Counted from the first letter of the stretch, positions 23,620-40,214 are shown. The stretch is DNA of 64,000 nucleotides from Gadus chalcogrammus (GCF_026213295.1 NC_079428.1:6171945-6235944), one strand, 5' to 3'. The notes: generated from the sequence alone by a model not told the origin. Program-made: numbers and translations.

Positions 23620-25315
23620 GCACAAACAGCCATATAGTGTTGGTCTTGACAATGACAAATTAGGTCTACTCAAACAATTAGACATGCAATCAACGGCTTC
23701 CTTTTTCCCTGCCAATACAGATTACTCTGACACATGTCACCAGCCAACACCACTCGGGTCCTTTCACCGAGCCGTATGGATTCACCCTACTACTCTGTGG
23801 GCGCACAGAACACTGAGCGACAGACATGTCAATTCAATGGTGTCAACGATACCCTCGAATGCTATCTGACCAAGATCCAAAATATCTAATATCCATCACT
23901 TGTTGTTCAGGGTGCTATCATAGATTTATGGATTTTTGGACTGATGTTTATTGAATTAAATTAGTTTTTAAATGGGTACTGCAGTCCAAATTCATAATAT
24001 TGGAGAGAGTTGTCTCCGCCCTCCTCCTCCCCCTACTCCACCCCAGACTGGAAGCTCACGCTGGTTGCCAGGTTGAGGACTCGAACGAGAACTTGAACGA
24101 ACACGAGTGCAAAACAAGCCGAGGGCAACATTCTATTTTGAGGCGGGTGCAATTACTCTGTTTTGACAATCACAAGACTCCTCCACTGTGAGTCGATTAG
24201 CTAATGTATACGTGTGCAAGGTATTTAATGTCTGCAAATGATAAACCAGCTCATGTGGATTTTTTATGACTCTTGTCAAAGCTCAATGCAAACCTGTTCA
24301 GGGGAAAATTGGTCGACTCGACAGCTGTCATGAAATCCTCCTGGGTTCAAAGCTTGTCTCCATCTTTCAAACGCAACCCAGAGATGAACCAGTGTTTCAG
24401 CACGGATCTGGTCCTGCAGCTTTTTGAAAGAAAGAGAGAGAGGCTTTCTGTGTCGGGTAGGATCTATAACAATCTCATTTTGTTTTCCTGCTTCCAAGGC
24501 GGCAGCACGCTGTGTTTGTGTGCCAATTTGTCTCTTATCTGGCAACCCCCAGGTGTCGAAATGGGCAGTGGGCAGAATCACACAGCCCGAAACCGAAACT
24601 GATGGCCCGACCCAAACTAAATTGGCGTAGCGTTGTTTCCGGAGAGGCCTGTATTTCTGCAGGTTTCCTTCACCTCGAATGACACATGGTCATTTTACGA
24701 TTCAGTAAACACGTTACACATAGCTCCGTTAAATAATTAGACTATTTATTTTAAAGCGATTGGATTGACCTATGAAAGACAGGCTCAGGTTTGCCTCCTA
24801 CCCAGCATGGGGGACGTGAGCAAGGCTTTGCAGAACTGCAGCGCCTAGCTAAGGAACCATTCCTTCCTCATAGGACTGTTGTTGAGCAATAAAGCGCTGA
24901 GCTATCACAACCCAAACCCCACCATCTGGACGAGGATGCACACGCTGGCCCCGGTGACCCCATATATATGAAAGACTTGTTTTCACCAAAGTGTGGTTAA
25001 AGAAAGAGACAGCACGACTTTTAGGAGGGTGGAGAGAAGGGTTGTTTTTAGGTGTCTGTGCTAATCGGGTGTTATGCCAGCGAGTGACCTGTGATCCTGT
25101 CGTCTGAGAGTAATGTCCTTGTCATTACCCCTGGGCCCGTGGGTGCTATGTGTGATTTAACTACTGTAGCCTATATATATGCCAGCGGTTAATGCTCTGT
25201 GACATTTAATTCGAGAAAGAGGCAATTTTTCTTTAACATCGGTTTTATTTTTGGCTGTCAACTTAACAAACTGAAAGCTAAAATTAGTTTCGAAAGATGT
25301 GAAACCAAATATATT

Positions 25316-25356
<41 letters not shown>
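25316..25356. repeat. (TA)n microsatellite
   Basis: Pure AT alternation, about 40 bp. Confidence 0.95.
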
Positions 25357-25359
<3 letters not shown>

Positions 25360-26165
25360 AAGAAAAAGTCATAATGAAAAAAAGACAATTTCAAACCGGA
25401 AGAAAGCGGTCGGTTATGAACGGTACGAATCCCATCGGGTAGACAACGCCCGACATGAGTTTGTTTTGATACGTGTTTGTTCATCTGACAGCTGCGTATT
25501 CCCTATAGGGACCACAAGGAGAGAGTGTTTAGCTCGTACACATCTGCTGCAGCTGTGGCTGCAGATCCTTCCTTTGTGAGACTTTATGGTTGACTGTGCT
25601 TCTCCAGGACTCAAAGTGTCCTTTTCCCCACAGTATAGACCGTTTAAAAAATGTAATAGTAAGTTCTGTTATGCACCTTATTTACGTGAACAGGAAAGAT
25701 GACACCGTTGCCATGTTTAAACAAACTCCGCTAGTGAATCATCTGATTATGGCTGACTCCTCTATATTCTCAAAGGCATTAGTGACATGGTCCTTTTTTT
25801 AAATTTATTTTTTTATTTTTTACGCAAATTTAAAGCCAGCTCACAATCAGCCAGTCCCATTAAAAACCAAATCGGAGCATTTTAAAGCAATCAGTTTTGT
25901 ATTTTCTTTCTCATTCCAGCTGTAATTTCTGCCTCGTTCAAAGGAGGAGAATTAAACCCATCTGCGATGATGAAAGGACTCGCAGGTTACATATAATGAA
26001 TTATTTCCAGACACGTAAAAATAAAACAGGGGAAGAGAACAGAGGGGAACAGAGAAAAAGCAGAGGAGGCGAGAGATGGAGATAGAGAGAAAGAGCATTT
26101 AAGCACCTGCAGCAGGGGAGGAAATGAGATGAAGACGTACAGATGAATCAGTGCAGGTGTGATGG

Positions 26166-26430
26166 GGGGGAATTAGAGGGGGGGGGGGGGGGGGGGGGGG
26201 TGTTGATCGCCACGGCAGTGATCTCCTGAGCGGCGACGAGGTAGGCTCCCCACACGTCGGTGGGTTCCAGTGGCGGCCCTCTTTGATCTGGTCTCTCTTT
26301 ACGCACACCAAGATGGCGCTGTCAGAGAGGAGCGCTCCCTCAGTCCACCGGCGTGCCAGGGACATGCACAGCTGCTCAGGGGGGGGTGGGTGGGGGAGGG
26401 GTGGGGGTCGGGAGGGTGGGGTGGGGCAGG
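26166..26430. repeat. Poly-G tract and GGGTGG-rich sequence
   Basis: G runs at 26166-26200 and GGGGTGGGTGGGG-type sequence at 26380-26430, with unique DNA between. Both could form G-quadruplexes. Confidence 0.85.
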
Positions 26431-26523
26431 GCTGGCTTGTCGTCAAAGGAAATGTTTAATATGAGCGGTGGTCGCGCTTTTGTCTGTGTGTTAGCAAATG
26501 TGTGCAAACACGTTGGCTTGCGG

Positions 26524-26800
<277 letters not shown>

Positions 26801-27715
26801 GCGAACCTGATGGCCTACTGTTGATCGCTGATTGTTGTTCTCTGCGCATTGCTAATATCAAGCGTCCTTGACAGCCAGGACAATAGCGGACGCACCTGGC
26901 GTGATGCTAACTCAACAGGCTGAATTCTGCAGCACTCTACCCAGTAACAACCAGTGGGTCTCCTGTTCTGTTCGATGGTCTCCGACAGGCGCTGTCGTTC
27001 TCTCTGGATAGCCATCATCAGGATCCAGCCGGTCCGCGGCGGCAGCGCCTGGTTTTTGAACGTCAGCGGGAGGGAGGAGTCTCACGTTAACATTGAGTCC
27101 TCGTTTCTATTTTATTCACATCCGGCAGGCAACGCACGCACGACTGTTATCGTCATGGTTACTTCTTATCCTCGCGGTTGAGTACAAAGTCCTTCTGGTT
27201 CAGACCACGACACCCCATCGTCGTCATCGTCAGTCGAAGCTGTGTAACGTTGAAGAGTCGCACGATGAAGGAGCTGCACTCAGAACCCTGTCTCTACTGA
27301 CGCCTTAACTCGGGCCCTTTAGCGTGGGCTTTTCAATCTTTTTCTTATAAACACAACGCGATGATTGCACATTGATTCACGACAAATGCTTTATCCTTTG
27401 TACACCCGAGTATATTTGCAGAAGATAAACGGAATGCAAGCTTTTATCTCCTGCTTCTTCTTCTTCCATTTTAGAGACTAAGTGACGGGCTGGGCTTGGG
27501 AATATATGGGCCATGTGTCCTCAGAACAGTGCATTAGATAATGATGATTTCATCATTTCAACTTTGTGTGCATGTGTATCCGCGTGGGTATACCTTTGTT
27601 ATGTGTTTTGGTGAAGTGTGTGTGTGTGTGTCGGGGTTCTGTTAGCGCAGGGGGGAGTTCGCGGACCTCCCACTGGGCTTCATGCCAGGGACACTAACTA
27701 AAAAGTAGAGAGAGA

Positions 27716-27853
<138 letters not shown>

Positions 27854-28167
27854 CCCCAGTCATGTGGGTCTCTGATGCGTTGTGCGTCTGACTGTGAGAA
27901 ACTGAGTCATGGCCTAACCCAATTCCTGGCCAGTGCTCTGTCAAACTCCCAGTGTGTGACGGAGCAGGAAGGCAGGGCCATCTCCGTCCTCCGTCCCCGC
28001 GGGCCGCGGGGCGGCGCCGGGCGTGTCACTCCTCTATGTAGGTCAGCCTTTGACTCGTGTGTTCAGGGGTCCAACCCTGCAGACACACAACGCCCTGTTA
28101 TTGGCAGGGCACAGAGGCAAAGAGCACAGGAAATAGAGGACCAGATACAGCCTTCACATGTGTAGGT

Positions 28168-28279
28168 CGCTGTGTGTGTGTGTGTGTGTGTGTGTATACT
28201 ATACACGCACGCACGCGCACACACACACACACACACTCAATCACTTACTCACTCATTCACTCACTAACTCTCGCTCAAT

Positions 28280-28331
<52 letters not shown>

Positions 28332-28347
28332 CACGCACACACACTCT

Positions 28348-28430
<83 letters not shown>
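28168..28430. repeat. (GT)n, (CGCA)n and (CA)n cluster
   Basis: GT at 28168-28195, CA, ACTC-type pentads, twelve or so CGCA units at 28281-28330, then CA to 28430. Confidence 0.95.
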
Positions 28431-28434
<4 letters not shown>

Positions 28435-28728
28435 TAACCTATCACAAGTGTATTAGCCGTGAATAGCTCGTGAAGAGCTGCTACCTATTCTACTTGGAGA
28501 CGCGGCGAATCACCTTCATACTCATCCCCCACCTCTCCCCAATGAATCAGCAGCACAACAGAGCCCCCGCTCCCAGCAAACCTCCCCCCCCCCACCCGGT
28601 CCACAGAAGGCTGCCTCTTAATGATCATTGGAGCAGGTTGCCGCAGACGCAGAGATTTCAATAAGCCCTCTCATATATCCTGTCACAGCCCCCCTGTCCC
28701 CCTGTTTGAAACACTTACCGCGTCTCTC

Positions 28729-28923
28729 ACACACACACAACCACAGGCACACAAACACACGCACGCACGCACACAAACACACTGATAAAGTCTCACACGT
28801 ACACGTACACACACTAATATAGACTCGGACATATATTCACACACAAGCACGCACATACACCCACATACAAAAACAAACACACACACACACACACAATCAC
28901 AGACACACTCTCCCTCTCACACT

Positions 28924-28990
<67 letters not shown>
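28729..28990. repeat. Imperfect (CA)n region
   Basis: CA with many single-base interruptions, pure from about 28929. Confidence 0.93.
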
Positions 28991-28992
<2 letters not shown>

Positions 28993-29784
28993 CGACATGG
29001 CAGAGCAGCATATGTTCGCCATCAGTCAGGGGAGAGGGCGTGGGGGCTTTTTTTGGAATGTATTTGTGCCCCAAATGCCACCAACGTGCCATCTGCTTGA
29101 TTGTGTGCCCACGAATGACGGTTTGTGACTGGCTGGTGTTTTTATTCGTGCAGCCCGCCACTCTCTCTCCCAATGGTGTTAAAGTGAGGCGTTGGGGGGT
29201 GGATGTGTGTGTGTGGGGGGGGGGGATGCGTGGGGCAGGACCCCTGCGGGGATGAGAGCTCAGGACAAAGCCAGACCCGGGAGTTACGGAGAAATGGCTG
29301 GATCCAAAATATTTAAAAAAAACTGGGATATTTAATTTTATAGTGTATTTTTATTTTTTAATCCTCGTGCTCTAATTGATTTTGAAATTCTTTTTCACAC
29401 CTTGTGAATACTGAAATGATGGTTTTTTGGCAATTAAATTATTATTACATTTTTTTTAGTGAATATTGATTCTTTTTTTTGGTTCTGTTTAATTTTGCTC
29501 ATATGTAGCTCGTATGGTGCTTAGTGCAGTGATTAGCATTCTCACAATTGGATAACAATAGTTGATGCTGAAAATAGGAATACATTTGTGTTTCCAGAGA
29601 GAAACAGCTGTCAGGGCTTCAGCCGCCACTCAACGGCAGATGCTGACTTCAAGAAGCCCTACATTCTCACCCTCCTGGGTTTCCTTAGTCTTTGTGTCTC
29701 TGTGTGTACTATCATCCTAACACACACATCATCCAGCACACATGCGCTTATCTTAGCAGAGAGCTGCCTCTATTTCTCCCAGGC

Positions 29785-29907
<123 letters not shown>

Positions 29908-30301
29908 TCAATATCGCAAAAAACGAAAATGTTTCTTTCTCAACAAGCGACTGTATGGAAGGACTCACATCGTTTTCGGTGATTGGAAAAGCACAAAACT
30001 ATTTTTGTTTAGGGCCAACAGCCGACCCAGTCCAATCATCTATTTGAGAAAGAAGAAGCTGCTTCTATTATTCAATCTTTTAAGCTTCAAATTCAACACA
30101 ATGCCACCCTAGAATATACAATGAATTGCATACTATATTTAATGATGCTCTGTGTCACAGTTAGAAACAGAGGAAAGAGTACCTTTGTTGTATTAGCGGG
30201 TGGAGAAGTTGGTGGGACTTCTGAAAAGCTCTCAACTACAGAAAGACATCCATTTTTCCTATGGTTAAAGATAGGAATAATAACCCTATTGGACTTCATT
30301 C

Positions 30302-30600
30302 ATTTGCTCCTCCTATCCACTCTCCCCTGCTTTAATCTCCCTCTCCTCTCCCTTTCATCCCCCTATTGGCTCCTCTTGCCTCCCTTCAACTATCCCCGTC
30401 TCTCCCCTTCTCTCCCTATTTCTTCCCCTCTCTACTCCCCCCTCATTCCTCTATTCTCTCCTGTTCTCTCCCGCTCTTCTCCTCACCCTCTCTGCACCTC
30501 CTGCCCTCTCTACTCCTCTCTTGTCCTTCTCTCCTCTCCCTATCTCCTCTCTCCTCCCCTCTCTTTCTCCCTCTCCTCTCCTCCCCCTGGGCCTGTCTGG
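30302..30600. repeat. Polypyrimidine tract (CTCC-rich)
   Basis: About 300 bp with very few purines on the plus strand. The reading frame over it is Leu/Ser/Pro low complexity and not a gene. Confidence 0.9.
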
Positions 30601-30900
30601 TTGTGAGCTTTCCACGCTAAAGACACCGACCTCTTTATGGAGATTTATAACCACGTAACCTTTAAGCCACGCGTGCATATTGATTAGCCACACGTATATT
30701 GTCGTTCACTGTTCGCCCTGTGGTGTGTGCGGTGTAAGACCGAGTTATGGAGGCTTTAACGTTAAGGCAAGAATTAGAACGTGTAGAGTGTATGTGCCTT
30801 TGTTCCGTTGACTCTGTGCAGGAATGAATCACACGGCACTCTTACTTAGTCCATCGGGAAATGCTTCCGGGGGACAGAAATGTAATTTGACCAGCTCTAC

Positions 30901-31108
<208 letters not shown>

Positions 31109-31737
31109 TCTCAGTGGAGAGCAGGCAGAGACTTCCAAAGAGCAATTAACCATGGCTGCCTTCTGACAGGATTTCTACCAGTTGATACTGCTTATACTGA
31201 TTTCTTTTCACTATTCAGTGTCAACTTTGTCCATGGTTGCTGATATGGGGTTGAAGGTTCAGAAAAGCAATGCATTGTATACGTTATCCAGGGTGCCTTC
31301 ACACACACATACACACACACACAAACACAAACCAACTGTGACATTCAAACCCATTGGACAGATCTTTGATCCATTGGCAGTGGCACAAGCCAAAACTGAG
31401 TCCCCCTCATTTAGCAGCCCATTTTACAAAGACTACCCTGTGTGTGGGTGCGTGTGCGTGTGTGTGTGTGGCAGAAAGGTAACAGATGCTCATGTATGTA
31501 TGTCTGTGTTCCAAGGTATAATGTGCATGCTCACTTTGGCACCTCGCTCCCTTCATTTCCCAGCAGAGTTGAAGTCAGACGTTGTTTTTTCATTTGTTTG
31601 AAATATTGCTTTTTTTCAGCAAACAACTCTGTTTGTTTCGGGCCACCCTTATTTTTCAACCCCGTCATGTCTCTCCACACTCTCTGTCTTTGTCGGTGTC
31701 TCTCCCTCGTGTTTCACTGCACCTGCTTCTTCTCTTC

Positions 31738-31971
<234 letters not shown>

Positions 31972-32058
31972 CAATACTATTCAATCCCCCCCCCTCTGGA
32001 TGGAGGAACTTTGTGTGTGTATTCATTCATCTACCACAACAGTAGGGGACGGTGGCCA

Positions 32059-32059
<1 letters not shown>

Positions 32060-32142
<83 letters not shown>

Positions 32143-32403
32143 CACAGGTCCATTCCATCTTCGACTACCTCCAAGCCGCCTGGGGTAGGTGTGCTGGGGG
32201 GGGGGGGGGGGGAGATATGAGACGTGCAGACAGCGCCTGCTAATCTACACCTGGTGGAATACATCTGGTCGTTTTATGGAGCACGGAATCTAAATCTAAC
32301 CCTAACAACCTTCCAAAAACTCATCCCGGCAGGAAGGCAGCGTAGGAAAGAGAGCCGAATCACCGCTGGCAGTTCACCCCCCTCCCCCCCCCCCCCCCCC
32401 CCC
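32060..32403. repeat. (CA)n, poly-G and poly-C tracts
   Basis: CA at 32060-32146, G run at 32198-32212, C run at about 32379-32403, unique sequence between. Confidence 0.93.
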
Positions 32404-33642
32404 GAGTGCTAACGCCTAGCGCCACCGCTAGCTCTCCACCAACCGATTTAATGAAGGGTCAACCTTGCGGAAAGCAGCAGTGGTGTGGGAGTACAGAGAA
32501 AAAAAGGGGCAGACCACAGGCTTAATTAGTTGTTCAGTTGGCCAAAGCGCTAAATCATTAGCAAGAAGTGACGCTCCGATAATTAGCTGGGATATACGAG
32601 GCCAGCTAGCATGGTTTATCGGAACTGGGACGGGACATGCACTGGGCTTTATTATCTGGAATGTAATTATTATCCAGCGTTTGAATTTAGAAATGCTGTA
32701 TTTTTTGCGCCACTTAAATGAATATCATAACGTAATTCGTATTGCAGACTTTCCTTATCACTTCGTTGGAACGTTGTTGGGTGTTCATTTTTTGTATTTA
32801 TTGCTTGACAGCCAATGGCTGTTTTAAGACATGTGGACAGTAATTTTTCCTTATTAGTTTTCTGATTCCCTGCGGAGTAAAAGAAAAACAATTATTTGCT
32901 TTGTCCACAAAGGTTGGTAAATATTGTGTCAGTGAATGTTAGTACAATTTACTCAAAGCACTGTTCTACTTGTTTGAATGCTGTTCTTAGTGTTTACCGG
33001 TGCTTCTCAGAATGCGAAGATTTCCAGAATCATAGTGATGATTGTTTGTGCTAGCACGACCCTTGACCACAACTGGCTGTCACCAGAGTCCCCCTTTTCC
33101 CCCCGCTACAGATATTTATTTCTTAACCAGTTGGTGCCAAGAAAAAGCAGATGTTTTATTATATCTTCTGCTCAAAACCGTAAAAAGAGAGAGACAGATG
33201 TCAAAAACATCCTACACACAGCATAAGGGGAATCCTCCCACTCCATTCATGTTTGTGGAATTCATTATTCCAAAGTGTCCCAACAATTTCCAAAAACAGT
33301 AAAAACAGCTTCTAACCGCCTTCGGTGAATAACATTCCCGAGATTGGATAACGTCTATATTGACTGGACAACGTCCTTACGTTAAGCACTTCTGGAATGC
33401 AGGGAAGAACCACAACCCTTTTGTGGCTTGCCTTAAATTCACTTTGTAGTTCATTGACGGTGGAATTGGCTGCGTCGCGGTCTAGGACGTAGCATAGGAT
33501 GAGGCCGCGATAGATGTGAGTGTAAGTCTGATGTTCAAAGCCGCTCTCCCTTTTAATGTGTCGCTCAACAGCAGTGTGTGAATTCCTCTAATGGCCGTTC
33601 CGAGGGTCTCGCACTGAAGCATCCCCTTTCGTCCGCCACTAA

Positions 33643-33960
33643 CCCCCCCCCCCCCCCCCCCCCCCTAACCACCAACGCCTCCATTACCACCAACCCCACC
33701 ACCCCCATCAACTCAACCACTACCAGAAACACCACCTCCACCAGCACCTCAATCCCCACCACCACCACTTCCACAACCCCAACCTCTGCCAGCACCTAAT
33801 CCCCTCGACAGCAACACCCCTACCACCGCCACCTCCATCACCATCACCACCACCACCACCACCACCAGCACCTCCCCCACCACCACCAACTCCATTACTA
33901 CCTCCAGCACCTCCATCACCACCTCCCCCACCTCCACCAACCACCACCACCACGACCACA
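33643..33960. repeat. Poly-C and (ACC)n-type minisatellite
   Basis: C run 33643-33665, then about 300 bp of CCA/CCT/CAC triplets with almost no G on the plus strand. Confidence 0.93.
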
Positions 33961-34247
33961 TCCGTCACATAACAGTAACCACAATCAGGCTTATAACCCT
34001 TCAGTGTTTCAAGGTGCGTCAAGTCTTGCCATGACTAACGCTGGCTGAGGGGCCGTCATGTCTGCACCTCGCCGGGGAGCGCTGTAGTGGGGGAGATTGT
34101 GTGTGAGGGATTCTAGAGGAAGAAAGGCGCGGCGGGAAGAAAGATAAAGCTGTGGTAAAGGATAGAAAGCAGGCCTATCTCCACCGCTGACCTACATGTA
34201 GCTCTGATTAGGAGGGTCTGTGGAGCACAGGGAGGCTCAGAACTCGA

Positions 34248-34737
<490 letters not shown>

Positions 34738-35382
34738 ATCGACTCCCTGTCCGCTCATCCATTCCTGCGCTCTCTTTACGTAATTGTATACCCACAGACC
34801 CCCCCTCTGGCCTTTCTTCTGGCGCGCCTCCCTCTCCCTCTGCCCCTTTCTCTCAGTCTGTCTCTTCTGTCGATTTTCAAGATGAGCAAAAGAGGGGAGA
34901 GAGAGAGACTGATGTCCTCGGTGCAAAAAAATTGAATGAATAAATTTCCTCTCCGCTTTGACGAAGATTGCTTCGTGTTTTCTCATTTAAAACCCACCAT
35001 CTCCCCCCCCCCCCCACCTTGCCCCTCCGTCATCCACCACCCCACCTCTCAATCTGATCTACACTGAAAACATCCCTGCTCTACTTGCATACTCATGGTT
35101 TCAAAGGCTCAGGAGGGACATCAACGCCCAGCCTCACCCCTCGGGCCCAAGCACCGTATAACAATAAAGCCCTCCGACGCCAAATGAGTAAGAGCAAACG
35201 GGTCCTCACTTCCACTTTTCAGCATTTCAACTGCCACCCAGGGGATCTTTTCGACACACAAAAAACAAGTGACAGAAGAACGAAGAACATCAAACGGAAA
35301 CCGCTCAGCGTGATGCAAAACAACAGATGGGGCCAAGGTCTGGCCATCGTTCGCTGTCTCCTCCTCTGCTCCTCTGCGGAGA

Positions 35383-35439
35383 CGCCGCCGCTGCCGCTGC
35401 CGCCGCCGCTGCCACCGCCGCCGCCGCCGCCACCGCCTC
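35383..35439. repeat. (CCG)n trinucleotide-rich tract
   Basis: GCCGCCGCTG-type repeats. Frames give poly-Pro or poly-Ala; no flanking splice sites support an exon. Confidence 0.85.
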
Positions 35440-37105
35440 CTCGCCAGTTTCCCGGCGGAAGACGGAGCACAAACAGACCATTAACGCCGGCGCCGGTCTC
35501 CGCTCACAGCGTGCTGTCGTGTGGGCCGCCGCCGCGGTGCGTCTGTGCGACCCGCTGAAGGGAAATGGATGAATAAGACGTCTTCAAGACAATCATCATC
35601 TGCTGAGAAGACCCCCTCTCTCTGCGCGGCGAGACGGATCACGCAATAGGCTGATAGGCTCCGGTCGAACCCAGCAATGCCTCCGTGGGGGGTGATGGGA
35701 ATAGGCCGCAGGGCGTTGACGGAACGGGAAGCTTTGGATGACTATCTCTCTGTTTGGCCCTGTTTTTATTCTCGCCAACTCAATACTTTAAAATCAACCA
35801 TTAACCAAAGTAAACGCAATTGTTTTGTTAATTAAAAAACAAAGGTCGAGCTATCGGGACAATGATTTACAATTCAAGCGGTTCTGTTCATTGGAGCATC
35901 CGAATCCTCAGTCGTTAACGTTTCCCGTTTCGCCCGGCCCAGTGTGCCAACGCATGCGTGACGAGCGCCCGCTTGATAAGTCGTTAGCTTCTGGAGACAA
36001 TGGTGTCTGGCCCCGGCCTAATGCTCCCAGAGTGGTCAGAGGGCCCCTCAATCTGCCCCCCCCCCCTCCCTCCCTTGCCATACTCATCCCCTTAGTCACT
36101 ACTGCTGCTTGACCACAGGTCCTTGTTGTCCGAGAGGTATGTCCGAAGAACGAACACATAATCTGGTTTAACCCCCGGAAAAACATATCGCACTGAAAAG
36201 CTTCCTCATTGTGTTAGTGAGCTGGTTGACTGCCCGAGGGCCATTCATAGGGAGCAGACCGCTCCTTTAAATCCACTTAGGGGCCGGCTGAAGTCAGATC
36301 ATCATGCTTGTCGACCCCGTGTCTGTTGGCCGATGATTCGGGTTAGCGGAGAGAGGAGAGGCACGGACAAACAACGTTCACATCGACCGGCGACTGAGGT
36401 CAACACGGGTGTTATTGCGTGCCTTGCCTGGGATTGTCCATAGGTCAACAGACTTAAACAAAGCACACCATACCCATAGTTGAATATGCAGAAGGTCGAT
36501 AACCTGGTTGTTTTGAACCCTCTTTTTTGCAGGAATGACTTGAGAGCCACATTTCTCCTGTTAGCTTTGTGTAACGGAAGTCTGTCTGCCCGCCCGCCTG
36601 CATGTCAGCCTGAAAGCCCAAAGCAAATCTGTGGCTCTACTCTTTACCTGAAAGGTGTCAGTTTTCCTGGGGAAGGGAGCCTTTGCAGGATAAAGGCACA
36701 GCTTGCCTTGCCTGTGCTCTAGACTTCACCGATGCGGTATCACCCACAAAGTTTTATCCCTTCAAACCCACCGCCACCATTACCGCCACCAACACCACCA
36801 CCACCTCCACCGCCTCGGCCCTCCAGGCCCACACACCTCCATGGTGCAGAGCCACCCTGTTGAACTCGGGAACACGCACAAGTAGAATTGTTCTCTCATC
36901 TGAAAACTCTCTGTTTGAGTCGTGGCTGAGCTAAAGAGCAGCGGCCTCCATATCGCTGATCCCCCGGGTTACTAGTAGATGATGAACCCGCATGGCAGGC
37001 AAACACACGCTGCCGTCGACTGCACCTGTAATCACAGAAGGAGGACTCACAGGTCAGTGTGTGTGGCCTGTTATTGCAGCGATGTACCACAATCTTTGGG
37101 ACGAT

Positions 37106-37121
37106 GATGATGATGATGAGG
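37106..37121. repeat. (GAT)n short repeat
   Basis: Five GAT units. Confidence 0.85.
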
Positions 37122-39197
37122 ATTGAGGTCCTCACATTCTTGCATGGTCATTATGTGTAATACTGGAACCCCCGGGGAATCTCTTTCATGGTTTGAAAAT
37201 GGCCGTCCCAACAAATGTGAGACTGACTCATTATCAATGGACTGGCAGGGAATCAATGACAGTGAAAGATAATCCCGACCTGCAATCCCGCAGCCATTAA
37301 GCGAGCGCTCTAATGTTGGCTCTCTCGGGAGGACCGGCTTGGTATTTACATAAGAACACCGTAGTCCAACCGCACAGGGCTGTGCTATCGGCCGAAGTCA
37401 TTTTACAACGCAGCCCCAGTGTACATCGGGGCAAAAGAGCTGATCAATGGTCGTGCTTTCAATGGAGGGCCTGCGAGGTGTACCACCACCCCCCCCCAAC
37501 GTCCTGACGGATGCGTCCAGCCCCCCAGACAGGACAGCCCAGAAACGAATCCTCATACGTTTTAGCGGCACTGGCCCATCGCTCAAACCACAGTTTTCCT
37601 AACGGGGATATTATTCTCAAATGGATTTGTGAGGAGCTGTGTTCATGGTGTTGGGCTCCAGGTGAATATTTAATAGGTAAACACACTGGCGGGTTCAGTG
37701 GAGATAAAATGCCGCAACGGGCACAACGAAGACCCTCCGTATATTTTTTCCCTTTCACATCGCTGCTCATTCATCCCGCCCACCATCCATTTCCAAAACA
37801 TTTATTGCCGTCATAGAGAGAGGAGAGGAGCTAAAGGAAGATGAGTGGGAGAATCACTTTTTCAGGCCACAAAAATTGCTCTGAAAGGAAAAGTGCGAAA
37901 AAGGCATAAAAACACAGTTCCGTAGCGACATCAAAGCGTGGATGTGATTTCAGGTTTACTCTTCGTCCTCTGTGATTTTGCAAGCATTTCGTTGATTAGA
38001 TGTTATTTGACTCGCACAGTTAATTAATTCCATTTCTTTACCCACCCGAAAGAAACTCTAAAAGTTTTATGTCCAATAACAACCCTGTTGTTTTTTTATT
38101 GGTATAACTTGCTGTTTTGTCACCAATAGAGTTATAGTCTAAGATTGGGTAACCATTGTCCCAATTTATAGCAGCTGCCCTTACATCGCTCAGCAAGACC
38201 TAATTGGTTGTTTTTCTGGCAAAGGCAATTCTTTTCCTATAACATGGTCATTAGTGGCATAAAGACGGGACATCATGCTGGGAAGTGGTCATATATGGAC
38301 TAACATAACCATAACTACAATAAAATGCTACTATGTTACTCATGCATTTGTGAGAAGAATATTATACCATTAAATACACGCTTCCTGTTTGTATAGACCG
38401 GTATCTCTACTGGGTCCTAACCACGGGAAATGGGATATAAATTGAGGCTTTGTAAGTGGTGACAGTGGGGTCCAGCTGGGAAATCTAATTAAATGTTTGC
38501 ATTGCTGGCTTGTAAACAATTCCGTATAGTTGCAGTCTGGTGCCCATTACTTATCACATCTGGTTCAGACCCGAGCCTGGCTTTAAGTGGATTCATCTGC
38601 CTTGGAACTCTAATCCCATCACTGAGGGGGACATTTTAGTCATGCAGAAACAAACATGGGCTATAAGTGGAAAAATGGATTTAAAGTAAGGAAATAACAA
38701 TACATCTGCCAAAGTGTGTGGGTCGTTGAGAGCACGGCCAAGGTTGATTCCTAGTGTTGTCTGAAGTTGTAGTTCTTGGAAAATAAGTAACAACGGCTTG
38801 CGTTCCAGGATGTAAATAATGAGAAAAAGAAAGACAAAAATCCAAAGCAGCAACATAACATAACATAATCAGCACTCTTGTCTTGTTGAAAGACTCCCAA
38901 ATACACACATTTCCCCTCCTTCTGCGGAGACGAAGCAGCTGAACGGGGCTGCGGACTGAAGCCACGCCCACACGCGTTCCACCCAGCGAGGTCATTGGAT
39001 TACAACTCATTGCGAATGCTATGGGTGACCCATTTTTCACACAGATGTGCCAAGCCAAGGTGCAACCCATGCTAGTATCAGGACCAGTGATTCAGAAGTC
39101 CTACTGAGTGTGAAACATGCCCTCTGGTTTATTAATGACAAATTTCCTTTGTATTTCACTATATTGCCCCAGGGAGTTTGTTTGTATGTATATGCGG

Positions 39198-39545
<348 letters not shown>

Positions 39546-40214
39546 TGGGATGGAACTGAAAAGTAGGATGGTATTACTCCACCTAAAATCAGGCAACACA
39601 CAAACACAGCTTGCTCTCAAACATAGCATATTTTCTCCCGGATGTTGAAGCAAGGTCCTGCAGTCATTTATAATCGGGCAGAGTGTTGGTTTTTGGTCGG
39701 GACGTGTGGATTGGAGGAGAAGGAGCTGTTACTGTGTTGTCCGACCAATTAAAGCCTTTGGCATTAGTCTGTCCCAGTGTGAGTCTGCATTAACAGCCCC
39801 GCCGCTATCTGGCAGGACATCTGCTAGGAAGCGCTCCAAAACCAGAACCAAAATACCCTGTCAGCGTTAAACCGCAATCAATTTCTGCTTTTGTTTCTTT
39901 GTCTCTCTGTTGAAGAAGAAGCGAAGAGTGAGATGTGTGTTTTTACTCCCGCCCGTTTTACTTATTTTATTTGCAAACTCTATTCATTCCACCTTTTTTT
40001 TTAAATTGCACTTTAAAAGGTACCGCTTCCCATTCAGGATCCACGGAGGCTGAGTAACTACCATCAAACTAACGCACTGGGCACAATAACATCACTCAAA
40101 CTAATCCTCTTACTGTCAGACATAGTTTTCTCCCGAGCGTCAGTCGAGTGCCAGGCCCGGTGTGTTCGCCGGGAAAAAACGCGTGCCCCGATTGCCGCCG
40201 CTGCCACGGATCTG

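Noticed and set aside
28281..28330. CRISPR-like or satellite array
   Set aside because: It is a plain CGCA tetranucleotide repeat without spacers.
35085..35558. 157-codon plus-strand frame ending in poly-Pro
   Set aside because: The tail is a CCG repeat read as Pro (or Ala in another frame); no domain and no splice context.
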